DNA of 64,000 nucleotides, taken from JADKIH01 sp031417395 (GTDB lineage: Bacteria; Bacteroidota; Bacteroidia; AKYH767-A; 2013-40CM-41-45). Position 1 is the stretch's first letter; every line of letters begins with the position of its first letter. The position numbers and the translations under genes are program-made. Below are positions 18,819 to 27,706 of this stretch, one piece after another. Where the stretch lies: NCBI GenBank assembly GCA_031417395.1, contig JANOVM010000062.1, positions 62,001 through 126,000 on the forward strand, read 5' to 3'. Below the pieces are notes generated by a model. It searched no databases. It had not been told where the DNA came from and saw only the letters and a list, made by a program, of their open reading frames with translations.

Positions 18819-19571
18819 TCATTGGTTGAACCAATCAAAAACAACCTTCATATTCAGTTCATGTTCAGGCCCCTTCGTAATATCCCTGATAATTTGACCT
18901 TCTTTTAGCTGTATTACCCTGTTTCCGTAGTTTACTACATCTTTTATTTGGTGCGTAACCAGCAAAGCCGTCAAATCAAACTCTTTAATAACCTTTGCCG
19001 CAAGGTCCATAATAGTAATTGATGTTCTTGGGTCAAGCGCTGCTGTTGGTTCATCCAGAAGTAAAAGTTTGGTATCGTCCATAATGGCCATTAGTAGGGT
19101 AAGTGCTTGCCTTTGCCCTCCGGATAAATTTCCCATTGGCATGGTTATTTTATTCTCTAATCCCAGGTTTAATACTCTCACTTTTTCTTTAACTAAGGAT
19201 TTAAATTTATCGCCTGTTCCTATGGTTAATCCTTTTCTTTTAGTTCTCAACGATGCAAGTCGAAAATTTTCGAGTATGGTTAATTCAGGTGCAGTTCCTG
19301 TGAGAGGATTTTGAAATATACGGGCAATCCATGCACTTCGTTTATATTCTTTGTACTTAGTAATTTCTAATTTATCCAGATAAATACTGCCTTCATCTGC
19401 GAATACTGTTCCTGCCAGTAAGTTCAATAAGGTCGATTTTCCTGATCCATTGCTTCCGACAACGATAATAAAATCATTTTTGAAAATCTTCAAATTAAAG
19501 TTACTGAATATCCTCTGCTCATTGGGATTTCCTTTGTTGAAAGTTTTTGAAATCGAAGAAAGAGTTATCAT
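18819..19571 (-). CDS. ABC transporter ATP-binding protein (Trp/branched-type importer)
   Basis: The 250-residue ATPase has Walker A GSNGSGKST, signature LSGGQRQ, Walker B LLLLDEPTAALD and the switch His in LLVTHQ, so it is complete. Its ATG overlaps the stop of the permease gene by 4 bp (19568-19571). With the permease and the lipoprotein (PF04392-type) it makes a full importer like those found next to tryptophan/tyrosine transport genes in Firmicutes. The substrate is not readable from the sequence. Confidence 0.9.
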   Translation of the reverse strand: MITLSSISKTFNKGNPNEQRIFSNFNLKIFKNDFIIVVGSNGSGKSTLLNLLAGTVFADEGSIYLDKLEITKYKEYKRSAWIARIFQNPLTGTAPELTILENFRLASLRTKRKGLTIGTGDKFKSLVKEKVRVLNLGLENKITMPMGNLSGGQRQALTLLMAIMDDTKLLLLDEPTAALDPRTSITIMDLAAKVIKEFDLTALLVTHQIKDVVNYGNRVIQLKEGQIIRDITKGPEHELNMKVVFDWFNQ

Positions 19572-20428
19572 TCGCTGCGTTTTAGTTGTGGAATACTAAC
19601 TACAATCAACACAAAAAGGGCAACAACTAGTTTAAGGTAAAGAGCATTTAATCCAATAGATAAAGCGAATGCAAGAATGATCCTGAAAAGTATGGTGCCT
19701 GCTACAACTCCTGCGAGGTGAATAGTAATGCTTTTAATTTTAAAAAGGTTTACGAAAATTTCTCCAATCATAACAGAACCCAGACCTAAAATCACAATTC
19801 CAATGCCCATGCCTATGTCTGCAAAACCCTGTACCTGGCAAATCAGATAACCGCTTATAGCTGTCAGACCATTTGCTAAAGCAAGCCCCAGGATTTTAAG
19901 TGATTCAGTATTCGATCCCAGAGAACGCATCATGGTTTCATTGTTTCCTGTAGCACGAAAAGCCAAACCAAAATCTGTTTTCAACATAAGTGATAATCCT
20001 GCAAAAAGCAGTAATGTAAAAAGTAACAAGACGATTCCTTGTGACTGAAGTTCTGACAAACCATTTATTATAGGAAAAATTGTATTAACACCCGTCAGGG
20101 GAATATTGGATCGTCCCATAATTGCCAGATTAACGGAATACAATGCTGTCATAACCAGTATGCCCGATAAAAGTGCATGTACCTTTAGTTTTGTATGGAT
20201 GATTCCCGTAAACGCTCCTGCAATAGCACCTGTAAGAAAAACACAGGGTAGAACAATAAGTGCAGGATAATGTTCTGTCATTAACACAGCCGTAACAGCA
20301 CCACCCAGTGTAAAAGAACCGTCGGTAGTTATGTCGGGAATATTAAATACACGCATGGATAAAAAAATACCCATTGCCAGGGCGGAAAATCCCAAACCGA
20401 GCAATACAGCTGTTAGGTAGAAGCTCAT
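19568..20428 (-). CDS. ABC transporter permease
   Basis: The 286-residue protein has about eight to nine membrane helices and the arrangement of the branched-chain-amino-acid-type permeases (BPD_transp_2-like): FNIPDITTDGSFTLGGAV near residues 27-45, a conserved segment of this subclass, and LALANGLTAISGYL later. It forms the membrane channel for the ATPase encoded 4 bp inside its 3' end. The solute-binding lipoprotein gene is 27 bp upstream on the same strand. Confidence 0.88.
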   Translation of the reverse strand: MSFYLTAVLLGLGFSALAMGIFLSMRVFNIPDITTDGSFTLGGAVTAVLMTEHYPALIVLPCVFLTGAIAGAFTGIIHTKLKVHALLSGILVMTALYSVNLAIMGRSNIPLTGVNTIFPIINGLSELQSQGIVLLLFTLLLFAGLSLMLKTDFGLAFRATGNNETMMRSLGSNTESLKILGLALANGLTAISGYLICQVQGFADIGMGIGIVILGLGSVMIGEIFVNLFKIKSITIHLAGVVAGTILFRIILAFALSIGLNALYLKLVVALFVLIVVSIPQLKRSE

Positions 20429-20455
20429 TTAGTATAAAAAGGAATTATAATTCTG

Positions 20456-21409
20456 TCAGCGGACAGAAGTAAAGGTACTGTCAAAAACAACATTATACAT
20501 TGCTGCTTTTTCATTGTTAAACACTTTTTTTCGAATCTTAACCACTTCCGGAGTTAAACCCTGAAGTGATTTTTGCAAAAGAAATTGCGCAGCCTGTTTT
20601 CCGGATTGATATCCCCATCGATACATATCGGCTCCGAAAGCAGCAATAGCTCCTCGTTTGACTAAACCTTCTTCGCTGGTAAATACAGGAACTTTAGCCT
20701 GATCACAAATTTTTACAATCACTTCCATGGAAGAAAATACAACATTATCGGGCAAAGCGAAAAAAGCATCGATAGGTTTATTGATAAGTGATTGCACAAC
20801 AAGCTGCGTTTCATTGGAACTATTAACGGGCTGACTGATTAGTTCAATACCTTCTTTTTCGCAGGCTTTTTTTATTTCATTGAGAGCATTGACTGATTGA
20901 GGTTCGCTTTGATTATAAATAGCCCCTAATTTTTTCACAGCAGGAAATGTTTTTTTAATCATCATGACAGAAGTGTCAATGTAGTCAAGAGTCTCATAGA
21001 CACCAAAAAGATTATTGGGCGATTTACCATCTGAAGCAGTAAGTCCGGCAAGATCAGGCCTGGGAGATACCATCATAAACACAGGAATGGTTTTTGTTTT
21101 TTGAACTGCTGATATGGTCGATAGGGTGGGGTTGGCTGCAATCAAATCAACATGCTGAGCAATCATATAATCGCATGCCTGCAAAAGGGAAGGCTGATCA
21201 CCCTGAGCATTTCTGTAGATTATTTCTATCGTTTTATTTTTCTCATCGAAACCGCTTTCTTTAAGTGCATTGTAAAATCCATCTTTAGCTTGTGCCAGTG
21301 TTTCATCCTGCAATAAATCCAAAAAGCCGATAACAGGAATTTTTTTATCTGATTTATTGGAACAGGAGAAAATTATAATAGAAAGAAAAATAACGATAAT
21401 TTTTTTCAT
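20456..21409 (-). CDS. ABC transporter substrate-binding lipoprotein (PF04392 type)
   Basis: The 317-residue protein starts with a lipoprotein signal (KKIIVIFLSIIIFSC; lipidated Cys at residue 16). The mature part has the periplasmic-binding fold of the ABC_sub_bind family: GFLDLLQDETLAQAKDGF, then a YRNAQGDQPSLLQ segment and SISAVQKTKTIPVFMM. It should capture a small solute, perhaps an aromatic amino acid or nucleoside, and deliver it to the permease/ATPase encoded downstream. It is the first gene of the three-gene unit. Confidence 0.88.
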   Translation of the reverse strand: MKKIIVIFLSIIIFSCSNKSDKKIPVIGFLDLLQDETLAQAKDGFYNALKESGFDEKNKTIEIIYRNAQGDQPSLLQACDYMIAQHVDLIAANPTLSTISAVQKTKTIPVFMMVSPRPDLAGLTASDGKSPNNLFGVYETLDYIDTSVMMIKKTFPAVKKLGAIYNQSEPQSVNALNEIKKACEKEGIELISQPVNSSNETQLVVQSLINKPIDAFFALPDNVVFSSMEVIVKICDQAKVPVFTSEEGLVKRGAIAAFGADMYRWGYQSGKQAAQFLLQKSLQGLTPEVVKIRKKVFNNEKAAMYNVVFDSTFTSVR

Positions 21410-21484
21410 AATGGTAAACTAGAAAATTAGTGTTGCTAAGTATTGATTCCCTTCCATCATTCTATTGATAATCGAAATGACAAT

Positions 21485-22279
21485 TTACCAGCTGCCGCCT
21501 GCGCCGCCGCCGCCGGAACCACCGCCTCCGAATCCGCCAAATCCGCCGCCACCAAATCCACCGCCGCCGAAACCACTGCCACCTGAAAAATCTCCCCAGG
21601 ATCCTCGAGTTCTATTGGCAGCAGCATTTAATAAAGCCCACGCTGCCCAAAAAGCAATGTTGTTTCTTTTTGCATAGCGGTTTGCTCTGCTGAATTTAGA
21701 AATAACAACGATGAAAAGGATTAGTAAAAACATCAGGAAAGGAAAAAATACAGGTTTCTCCTTTTTTTTTCCCATATAATTTTCAGCAGTAAATTCTCCT
21801 TTGACGATTGACATAATTGAATTGGTAGCATCGTCAAGCCCCGAATAATAATCGCCTAATTTAAAAGCCGGTTTAATATCGTTTTCTACAATCCGTTTGC
21901 AAAGAGCATCAGGCAAAACACCTTCAATGCCAAAGCCTGTGGTAATCCATACTTTTCTGTCTTCAAGAGCAACGAGAATAAGTACACCATTGTTTTTAGA
22001 TGCTTGTCCTATTTTCCATTGATTAAATAATTGCACGGAATAGTCTGCGATTTCATAACCACCCGTTGAACGAAGAATTACAATAGCGATCTGTGTCGAT
22101 GTTGAATCATTAAAAGCAACAAGCTTGTTTTCAAGAGAAGCTTTGTTGTCGTCACTCAGAACTCCTGCAAAATCAGTTACAATGGTTGATGAACGTGCCG
22201 GAAAATCTTCAGCAATAGAATAATTACTTCCAAGAATTAAAAATCCAAACCATAAAAATAAAATGTTTAGAATTCTCAT
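21485..22279 (-). CDS. TPM-domain membrane protein with glycine-rich tail (YgcG family)
   Basis: The 264-residue protein has a signal peptide, a TPM domain (residues ~30-150, including VTDFAGVLSDDNKASLENKL and VWITTGFGIEGVLPDALC), one membrane helix near 178-193 and a C-terminal tail made almost only of Gly, Phe and Ser (GGSGFGGGGFGGGGFGG). This is the typical YgcG layout; such proteins are anchored in the membrane with LemA as a frequent partner. TPM stands for the plant photosystem II repair protein family, but the bacterial role is unsettled. It overlaps the next TPM gene by 4 bp. Confidence 0.9.
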   Translation of the reverse strand: MRILNILFLWFGFLILGSNYSIAEDFPARSSTIVTDFAGVLSDDNKASLENKLVAFNDSTSTQIAIVILRSTGGYEIADYSVQLFNQWKIGQASKNNGVLILVALEDRKVWITTGFGIEGVLPDALCKRIVENDIKPAFKLGDYYSGLDDATNSIMSIVKGEFTAENYMGKKKEKPVFFPFLMFLLILFIVVISKFSRANRYAKRNNIAFWAAWALLNAAANRTRGSWGDFSGGSGFGGGGFGGGGFGGFGGGGSGGGGAGGSW

Positions 22280-22761
22280 TTCTTATGATCGTGTTTATCC
22301 CCTTGATGGCCGTGTTTATTCCCGGAGTTTCTAAAAATAATATCATCGGGGAGTTCATTCTTATCATGTTTCTCGAAGGGAAAATACATTTTCAATGCTT
22401 CACCGGTCATTTTTATTCCTTTATTAAGTCCTTTAACAAAATCACCTTCCGTAAAATGATGCTGCATCTCAAGCTTAATGTCATGCCAGAAATCTTTGTC
22501 GACTTTTCTATTAATTCCTTTATCTCCAATGATGGCAAATTGATGTGACTTCATAGCAAGGTAAAAAAGCACACCGTTGTGTTCCTTGGTTTTATTCATT
22601 CTAATTTCGTTAAAGATAAATGCGGCTCTGTCGAGCACATTTTCGCCGCATTCATCTTCTATAAAAAGGCGAATTTCACCGGAGGTATTTTTTTCAGCTT
22701 CTTTTATAGAAGCCATAATCTCCAGCCTGTCTTTTTCACTGAAACTATCTGAATTATCCAT
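22276..22761 (-). CDS. Soluble TPM-domain protein
   Basis: The 161-residue protein has a TPM domain over residues ~10-140 (ASIKEAEKNTSGEIRLFIED, NGVLFYLAMKSHQFAIIGDKG) and lacks a signal peptide and membrane helix. The tail is His/Lys/Asp-rich (KHGHQGDKHDHKK). It sits between lemA and the membrane-anchored TPM gene with start/stop overlaps on both sides (1 and 4 bp), so the three are one translationally coupled unit. Its biochemical role is unknown. Confidence 0.9.
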   Translation of the reverse strand: MDNSDSFSEKDRLEIMASIKEAEKNTSGEIRLFIEDECGENVLDRAAFIFNEIRMNKTKEHNGVLFYLAMKSHQFAIIGDKGINRKVDKDFWHDIKLEMQHHFTEGDFVKGLNKGIKMTGEALKMYFPFEKHDKNELPDDIIFRNSGNKHGHQGDKHDHKK

Positions 22762-23360
22762 TAGAATTTTACACTTGGAGCTTTTTCTGCGCCTTTGTCA
22801 GCATCGAAGTAAGGACGTTCTTTAAAGTCATAATGGTTGGCAATAAGATTTCTTGGGAATTGGGCACGTGAAGAATTATATTCTTGTGCAACTTCATTGT
22901 ACTGTCTGCGCGCTTCGTTTATCCTGTTTTCTGTTCCTTCAAGTTGTGATTGCAATTCACTAAAATTAGCAGTTGCCTTTAATTGGGGGTAATTTTCAGC
23001 TACTACCAAAAGCCTGCTTAGTGCTCCGCCTACCTGTGCTTGAGCCTGTTGAAATTCCTGCATTTTCTCAGGAGTAATATTATTTGGATCGATTTGAATG
23101 CTTGTCGCTTTCGATCGAGCATTAATTACAGCTTCTAATGTTGATTTTTCAAAATCAGCAGCTCCTTTAACGGTGCTAACTAGATTAGGAATCAAGTCAG
23201 ATCTTCTCTGATATTGATTCTCAACATTGGCCCAAGCTTTACTTACTGATTCTCTTGATTTGATCAAACCATTATAACTTGGGATGGCCCAAAAGAAAAT
23301 CATAATAATACCCCAAAAAAGAAGTACACCAAGGACAATCCAAATTGCATATTTTTTCAT
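22761..23360 (-). CDS. lemA: LemA family protein
   Basis: The 199-residue protein begins with one membrane helix (residues ~5-28) followed by the LemA helical core: YNGLIKSRESVSKAWANVE, QYQRRSDLIPNLVSTVKG, FEKSTLEAVINARSKA, ENYPQLKAT and RFNEARRQYNEV-like RINEARRQYNEVAQEYNS. All usual family segments and the usual length are present. LemA proteins are thought to face the periplasm. Neighbouring TPM genes make this the common lemA-TPM-TPM trio. Confidence 0.93.
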   Translation of the reverse strand: MKKYAIWIVLGVLLFWGIIMIFFWAIPSYNGLIKSRESVSKAWANVENQYQRRSDLIPNLVSTVKGAADFEKSTLEAVINARSKATSIQIDPNNITPEKMQEFQQAQAQVGGALSRLLVVAENYPQLKATANFSELQSQLEGTENRINEARRQYNEVAQEYNSSRAQFPRNLIANHYDFKERPYFDADKGAEKAPSVKF

Positions 23361-23409
23361 AAAAATTTAATTTAAGTTAATGTATAGACGGTTTAGGGGT
23401 TAAATTATT

Positions 23410-23895
23410 TTAAGTTGACATTAATTTTCGAATTATTTTTTCTAACTCTAAAGGTTTTTGTGTTCCTATTCTGTAAGGATCACCTTCCCTAGGAGTAATT
23501 TCCAAAGCGTCTGAGCCGCCTGTATAAAAGCGAACAAGGCCTTTTAGGTGTAAGTTAAATACAGGGTTGTTGAAATGATAACGACTGTAGCGCTTTCTTT
23601 CAATCTTAATTATATTTTTTAAGTCAATATTAACTTTTCTGCTTGTCCACAAACCATCCAGTTCTATGTGGCTTGTGAATACGCTTATTTTTAAGTGGAG
23701 GACAAACAATAGAAGAATGCTGATGGCAATAATAATCATTCCTAAAAGAAAAAACAGATCGCCATTTTGGTGATGCTGGACTTTCCACCAGTATAGTCCG
23801 AAACAAAATAAAGCAAGGGAAAGCCTCCATACCATGCTCATAGGATTGTAGCCGAGGTATTGCTTTTCTTCGTAAAGGGGTCTTTCCTGTGTCAT
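23410..23895 (-). CDS. Two-TM protein with bacterial PH-like domain
   Basis: The 161-residue protein has two membrane segments (residues ~25-40 and 45-67) followed by a strand-rich region (SHIELDGLWTSRKVNIDLKN, YRIGTQKPLELEKIIRKLM) like the bacterial PH domain found after a two-TM hairpin. Its ATG overlaps the tilS stop by 4 bp (23892-23895), so it is coupled to tilS. The role is unknown. Confidence 0.75.
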   Translation of the reverse strand: MTQERPLYEEKQYLGYNPMSMVWRLSLALFCFGLYWWKVQHHQNGDLFFLLGMIIIAISILLLFVLHLKISVFTSHIELDGLWTSRKVNIDLKNIIKIERKRYSRYHFNNPVFNLHLKGLVRFYTGGSDALEITPREGDPYRIGTQKPLELEKIIRKLMST

Positions 23896-25250
23896 AGCCT
23901 TGAAACCTCTATTGTCAAAATGTTTTTTGTTGTTGCTTTGATCTTATACCGTTCGTCAATACGATGCCCTAAGATACAGACAATGTTTTTACCTGACAAG
24001 AGAATAAGTGTTTTATCTTTTTCGAAGCGATTCAGTTTAATATCGGTGTAAAAATCACTTATTTTTTTCTTTCCTTTCATGCCGAGGGGAAAAAAATAAT
24101 CTCCTGTCTGCCAGGGCCTCAGTGTCATAGGAAAGGATAGTTCGTCTCCATCCACATATTGTATTTCGCTTTCTGCTATTTGCGTATGCTTTTTTTCAGG
24201 TTCTTCCAGGTGAATTGATATTTGCATTTCTCCAAAAGTTACTTTTGAAGGAAGTTTTTGAATGGTAAATTCTTTATTCTCATTTAGTTTCTTTTCTTCT
24301 TTATTGCGAACGATAAGATTCAACCTGTCGCGAAGGATTTCATATTCTGAGGAATAAAAGATTTTTCCCGGTGATTCGGATTGAAGAATTTTATGGCAAT
24401 CGACTCCTTTGATTCCTAAGGTATATAAAAAGGTTGAAAGGAAGGAGGCAGGATCAGATTCTTTATTAACGGCGCGGATAGGAATAAAAAGGTTTCCTGA
24501 ATTTTCTTCCTTTACATTTAACTTCTTCCAGTCGGCCATTTTTTTCATAACAAAAGCATGAATAAATGTCATCTCCTGCATAAGTTTCTGCATATTATTT
24601 TCAAAACCTGCTGCATTTTCTTTTATAACAGGTAATAAATTATGCCTGATTCTGTTTCTCAGGTATTCATCGCTGTCGTTGGATGAATCGTTTCTATACG
24701 GCAGCGATTCCGTTTTTACATACGCTTCAATTTCTGCCTTTTTAACGAAAAGCAGAGGACGAATTACCTTACCGTTACTAACAGGAATTCCACGAAGTCC
24801 GGCAGGACCGGTCCCACGCAAAATGTTGATGAAAAAAGTTTCAATAGAATCGTCGAGGTGATGAGCTGTAGCTATTTTCGAATAGTGAAATTCATCACAC
24901 AAGCTATTGAGCCAGTTATAACGAAGCTCTCTTGCAGCTTCCTGAATTGAAAGTTTATTTTCTTCAGCGAATTTTTTAGTGTCAAAGCGTTTGGAGTGAA
25001 ACTTTTTCCTCAATTTATCTGCTAGGTTTTTTACGAAAATTTCTTCTTCATCAGATTCTGCACCACGGAGTGAAAAATTACAATGGGCAATTCCAAAAGT
25101 ATAGGTAGTATTTGCAAATAAGTCTGTCATCAGGCTCGAGTCCATTCCGCCACTGACTGCTAGAAGGATTTTATCGCCCGTATCAGCCAGTTTGTTTTCC
25201 CTGATAAAATCTAGAAGCCTTGCTGTAAGCTGTTCTTTGCCGGAAGACAT
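23892..25250 (-). CDS. tilS: tRNA(Ile)-lysidine synthetase
   Basis: TilS converts C34 of the AUA-reading tRNA-Ile to lysidine, which changes both its codon and its charging. The 452-residue protein has the N-type PP-loop motif AVSGGMDSSLM (residues ~29-39), the family segments ARELRYNWL and THHLDD-like ATAHHLDDSIETF, and a C-terminal substrate-binding domain (LRPWQTGDYFFPLGMKGKKKISDF). Length is normal. A perfect -7 box (TACATTTG) is 37 bp upstream. The hypothetical membrane gene downstream overlaps by 4 bp. Confidence 0.95.
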   Translation of the reverse strand: MSSGKEQLTARLLDFIRENKLADTGDKILLAVSGGMDSSLMTDLFANTTYTFGIAHCNFSLRGAESDEEEIFVKNLADKLRKKFHSKRFDTKKFAEENKLSIQEAARELRYNWLNSLCDEFHYSKIATAHHLDDSIETFFINILRGTGPAGLRGIPVSNGKVIRPLLFVKKAEIEAYVKTESLPYRNDSSNDSDEYLRNRIRHNLLPVIKENAAGFENNMQKLMQEMTFIHAFVMKKMADWKKLNVKEENSGNLFIPIRAVNKESDPASFLSTFLYTLGIKGVDCHKILQSESPGKIFYSSEYEILRDRLNLIVRNKEEKKLNENKEFTIQKLPSKVTFGEMQISIHLEEPEKKHTQIAESEIQYVDGDELSFPMTLRPWQTGDYFFPLGMKGKKKISDFYTDIKLNRFEKDKTLILLSGKNIVCILGHRIDERYKIKATTKNILTIEVSRL

Positions 25251-25287
25251 TACCTTTTTGATTTAAATAGCACTTAAAAAGTTTATA

Positions 25288-25295
25288 CAAATGTA
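25288..25295 (-). promoter_or_regulatory. -7 box TACATTTG upstream of tilS
   Basis: Perfect match to TAnnTTTG on the minus strand, 37 bp before the ATG at 25250. Confidence 0.5.
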
Positions 25296-25331
25296 GCGCA
25301 AATAGTTTTTAGTATTCCTAAGTGAAAAAAA

Positions 25332-26660
25332 TCATTCAAGTACTTTTTTCATTGCTTCTGCTTTTAACATACATTCTTCATACTCCTTTTCAGGATCAGC
25401 AGAGTCTGTAATAGCACTTCCAACCATGAATGAAAGATACCCTTTTTCTGAATTGTAAATTATGCTTCGGATTATAACGTTGAAATCGAAATCACCCTCC
25501 GGAGTTATATATCCAATAGTGCCTGAATACAAGCCGCGGCGCGTGCTTTCATAGTCTTCAATCAGCTCCATGGCTCTGATCTTGGGAGCACCAGTCATGG
25601 AACCCATAGGAAAGCTTTTTCGCAAAGCCTCTGTAAAGTGCACGTCTTTTTTTAGTTCAGATGTCACCGTCGATTCAAGCTGGTGAAGCATACGAAAAGT
25701 TTTCACCCCAAATAATTCTTCCACCTTTACGCTTGCTTTTTCTGCTGTACGTGAAAGATCATTCCTTACCAGGTCAACAATCATAACATTTTCTGCCTGC
25801 TCCTTGGGATCATTCTTTAAAGTAACCTTCAAAGCACCATCTTCGGTTTCATTTGCTCCGCGTTTTATTGTGCCTTTGATAGGCTGTGAAATAATTTTAT
25901 TGCCTCTTTTTGCCAGAAACCTTTCCGGACTAGCGCACAAAAGATGTTTTTTGCCATGCTGCATATAAGCGCTAAAAGGCATTGGTGACAAAGCATTTAA
26001 TTTAAGATAAACTCCCTGTGGATTGATAACAGCATTTTCTGCATAAAACTCCATACAAAAATTCATTTCATAAATATCGCCTCGCCTGATATGTTGTTTT
26101 ATGCGATTTACGTTATCTAAATATTCTTTCCTGCTGATGCGGGCTTTGATTTTTGGTTTTTCTCCTACATCAGGAAAATGTACTTTTTTTGTTAAACCAT
26201 CTTCCAGCGTTTCAATAAATGATTCATTTGCTTCAGAGGCATGGTAGTGTATGGTGATTTTGTTTGATTTTTGTGTCAGTACAAACCGGGGAATGAAGAA
26301 AAAATATTCTTCTATCTGCAATCCGTCAAAATTGTTTGAGTGTAATTTCTCTACCTGATTTTTAACATCGTAAGTAAGAAAACCGAAAATCCAATCGTTT
26401 TTTTCGTGTAATGTTTGTAGAGAATCAAAAGATGGTTTTCCGGCATTCGTTGTTTCAAGACTGCCGGCAGCAATTAGCAAATCGTATGAACCGTAAGGAT
26501 CTGTTTGCAATTGTTCGTTTGTGTTTGAATTTAAAACGATGAGCGGATCCTGATCTGAAAAAAAAGAAAATACATTTTGCAGTGAAAAATTTTCCGGTAA
26601 AGAGAAGGTTTTACTACTTCTTTTTATTGCAGCAGATGTTTGTCTTTCCGAAGCACTCAT
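25332..26660 (-). CDS. pabB: Aminodeoxychorismate synthase component I
   Basis: PabB makes aminodeoxychorismate from chorismate for folate synthesis. The 442-residue protein has the chorismate-binding domain (residues ~175-440). The motif PIKGTIKRG has the Lys that marks PabB rather than TrpE (which has Ala at that place), and VMIVDLVRNDLSR, FPMGSMTGAPKIRAME and YSGTIGYI are intact. The glutamine amidotransferase partner (PabA) is not in this window. The start overlaps the hemH stop by 4 bp, so the two genes are coupled. Confidence 0.9.
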   Translation of the reverse strand: MSASERQTSAAIKRSSKTFSLPENFSLQNVFSFFSDQDPLIVLNSNTNEQLQTDPYGSYDLLIAAGSLETTNAGKPSFDSLQTLHEKNDWIFGFLTYDVKNQVEKLHSNNFDGLQIEEYFFFIPRFVLTQKSNKITIHYHASEANESFIETLEDGLTKKVHFPDVGEKPKIKARISRKEYLDNVNRIKQHIRRGDIYEMNFCMEFYAENAVINPQGVYLKLNALSPMPFSAYMQHGKKHLLCASPERFLAKRGNKIISQPIKGTIKRGANETEDGALKVTLKNDPKEQAENVMIVDLVRNDLSRTAEKASVKVEELFGVKTFRMLHQLESTVTSELKKDVHFTEALRKSFPMGSMTGAPKIRAMELIEDYESTRRGLYSGTIGYITPEGDFDFNVIIRSIIYNSEKGYLSFMVGSAITDSADPEKEYEECMLKAEAMKKVLE

Positions 26661-27664
26661 TTTGTTACCATACGCTTCATTGATTCAATCCATGCAGGTG
26701 AATCATTCAGGCTCTCAACAAGGTCGACCTTTTCCCCGCCATTTTTTTGAAAAAGTTCATTGTATTCTACGCCGATTTCATACAAGGTTTCCAGACAGTC
26801 GCTTACAAATGCAGGAGCGAAAACGAGTAATTTTTTATCTCCGGCTTTTGCGCGTTCAATAATGATTTCGTCTGAATAAGGCTTTATCCAGGGTGTCTTA
26901 CCCAGTCTGGATTGAAAACAGATGGTGTATTTTTTTTCATCTATATTAAGTTCTTCAGCCAGAAGTCGTGCAGTTGAATAACATTGCGCTTTATAACATA
27001 AAGCATTTTTGTCGTTTAGAGAAGAGCAACAGTTTTCTTTCAGACAATAATTGTTGCAATCAGCTTTTAATATTTGTCGTTCCGGCAAACCGTGAAAACT
27101 GAAAAGCACATGATCGTATGCAGCATGATTGTGTTTCTTTCCGCACTCGGCAAATGCTTTTATGAAATCATCGTCGTCGCAGAAGCTTCCCATGAATTCA
27201 ATATCCGGAAATGTTTCCCGGTTTTTGATTATGTCCATTACTTTTTCCACAACTGAGCCTGTAGAGGCTGAAGCGTATTGAGGAAAAAGCGGGAAGATTT
27301 TTATTTTTTTATATTCAGGACTGCTGAATTTTTTTAAAGCATCTTCCAGAGAAGGGCTTTGGTAACGCATGGCAAGTTCAACTGTGTGAGAATTGCCAAG
27401 CATATTTTGTAGCAGTTCTTTTTGACGCAGACTGTAATAAAGCAGAGGAGAGGTGCCGTCTTTTCTCCATATTTCAGAATATAGCTTTGCCGACTTAGGT
27501 GAACGGAAGGGAACAATGATCAGATTAACCAGTAGCCAGCGGGAAAGAGCAGGTACATCGATTACCCGTGGATCACTAAGAAACTCGCGCAAGTATTTTT
27601 TTACATCAGAAGTCGATGGACTGTCCGGTGTCCCTAAATTTACTAGCAATACTCCTGTTTTCAT
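26657..27664 (-). CDS. hemH: Ferrochelatase
   Basis: The 335-residue enzyme inserts Fe(II) into protoporphyrin IX, the last step of haem synthesis. The N-terminus GVLLVNLGTPDSPSTSDVKKYL is typical. The catalytic His is in FSFHGLPERQI, and the porphyrin-pocket Glu lies in LETLYEIGVEY. The cysteines of NNYCLKENCC and LCYKAQCYSTARLL are commonly seen in Bacteroidota enzymes. Upstream is a gap of 42 bp to lpdA; downstream it overlaps pabB by 4 bp. Confidence 0.95.
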   Translation of the reverse strand: MKTGVLLVNLGTPDSPSTSDVKKYLREFLSDPRVIDVPALSRWLLVNLIIVPFRSPKSAKLYSEIWRKDGTSPLLYYSLRQKELLQNMLGNSHTVELAMRYQSPSLEDALKKFSSPEYKKIKIFPLFPQYASASTGSVVEKVMDIIKNRETFPDIEFMGSFCDDDDFIKAFAECGKKHNHAAYDHVLFSFHGLPERQILKADCNNYCLKENCCSSLNDKNALCYKAQCYSTARLLAEELNIDEKKYTICFQSRLGKTPWIKPYSDEIIIERAKAGDKKLLVFAPAFVSDCLETLYEIGVEYNELFQKNGGEKVDLVESLNDSPAWIESMKRMVTK

Positions 27665-27706
27665 AAGGAAAAAATAATTGTTTTTTATAACTAAAGAAGA
27701 AATATT

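Noticed and set aside
20456..21480. T-box or riboswitch in front of the amino-acid-type ABC operon
   Set aside because: The ~75 bp upstream of 21409 show no conserved riboswitch core or terminator/antiterminator pair.
21465..21677. Proline-rich ORF on the plus strand opposite the YgcG-like gene
   Set aside because: It is the antisense of the Gly-rich tail; GGX codons read backwards give Pro.
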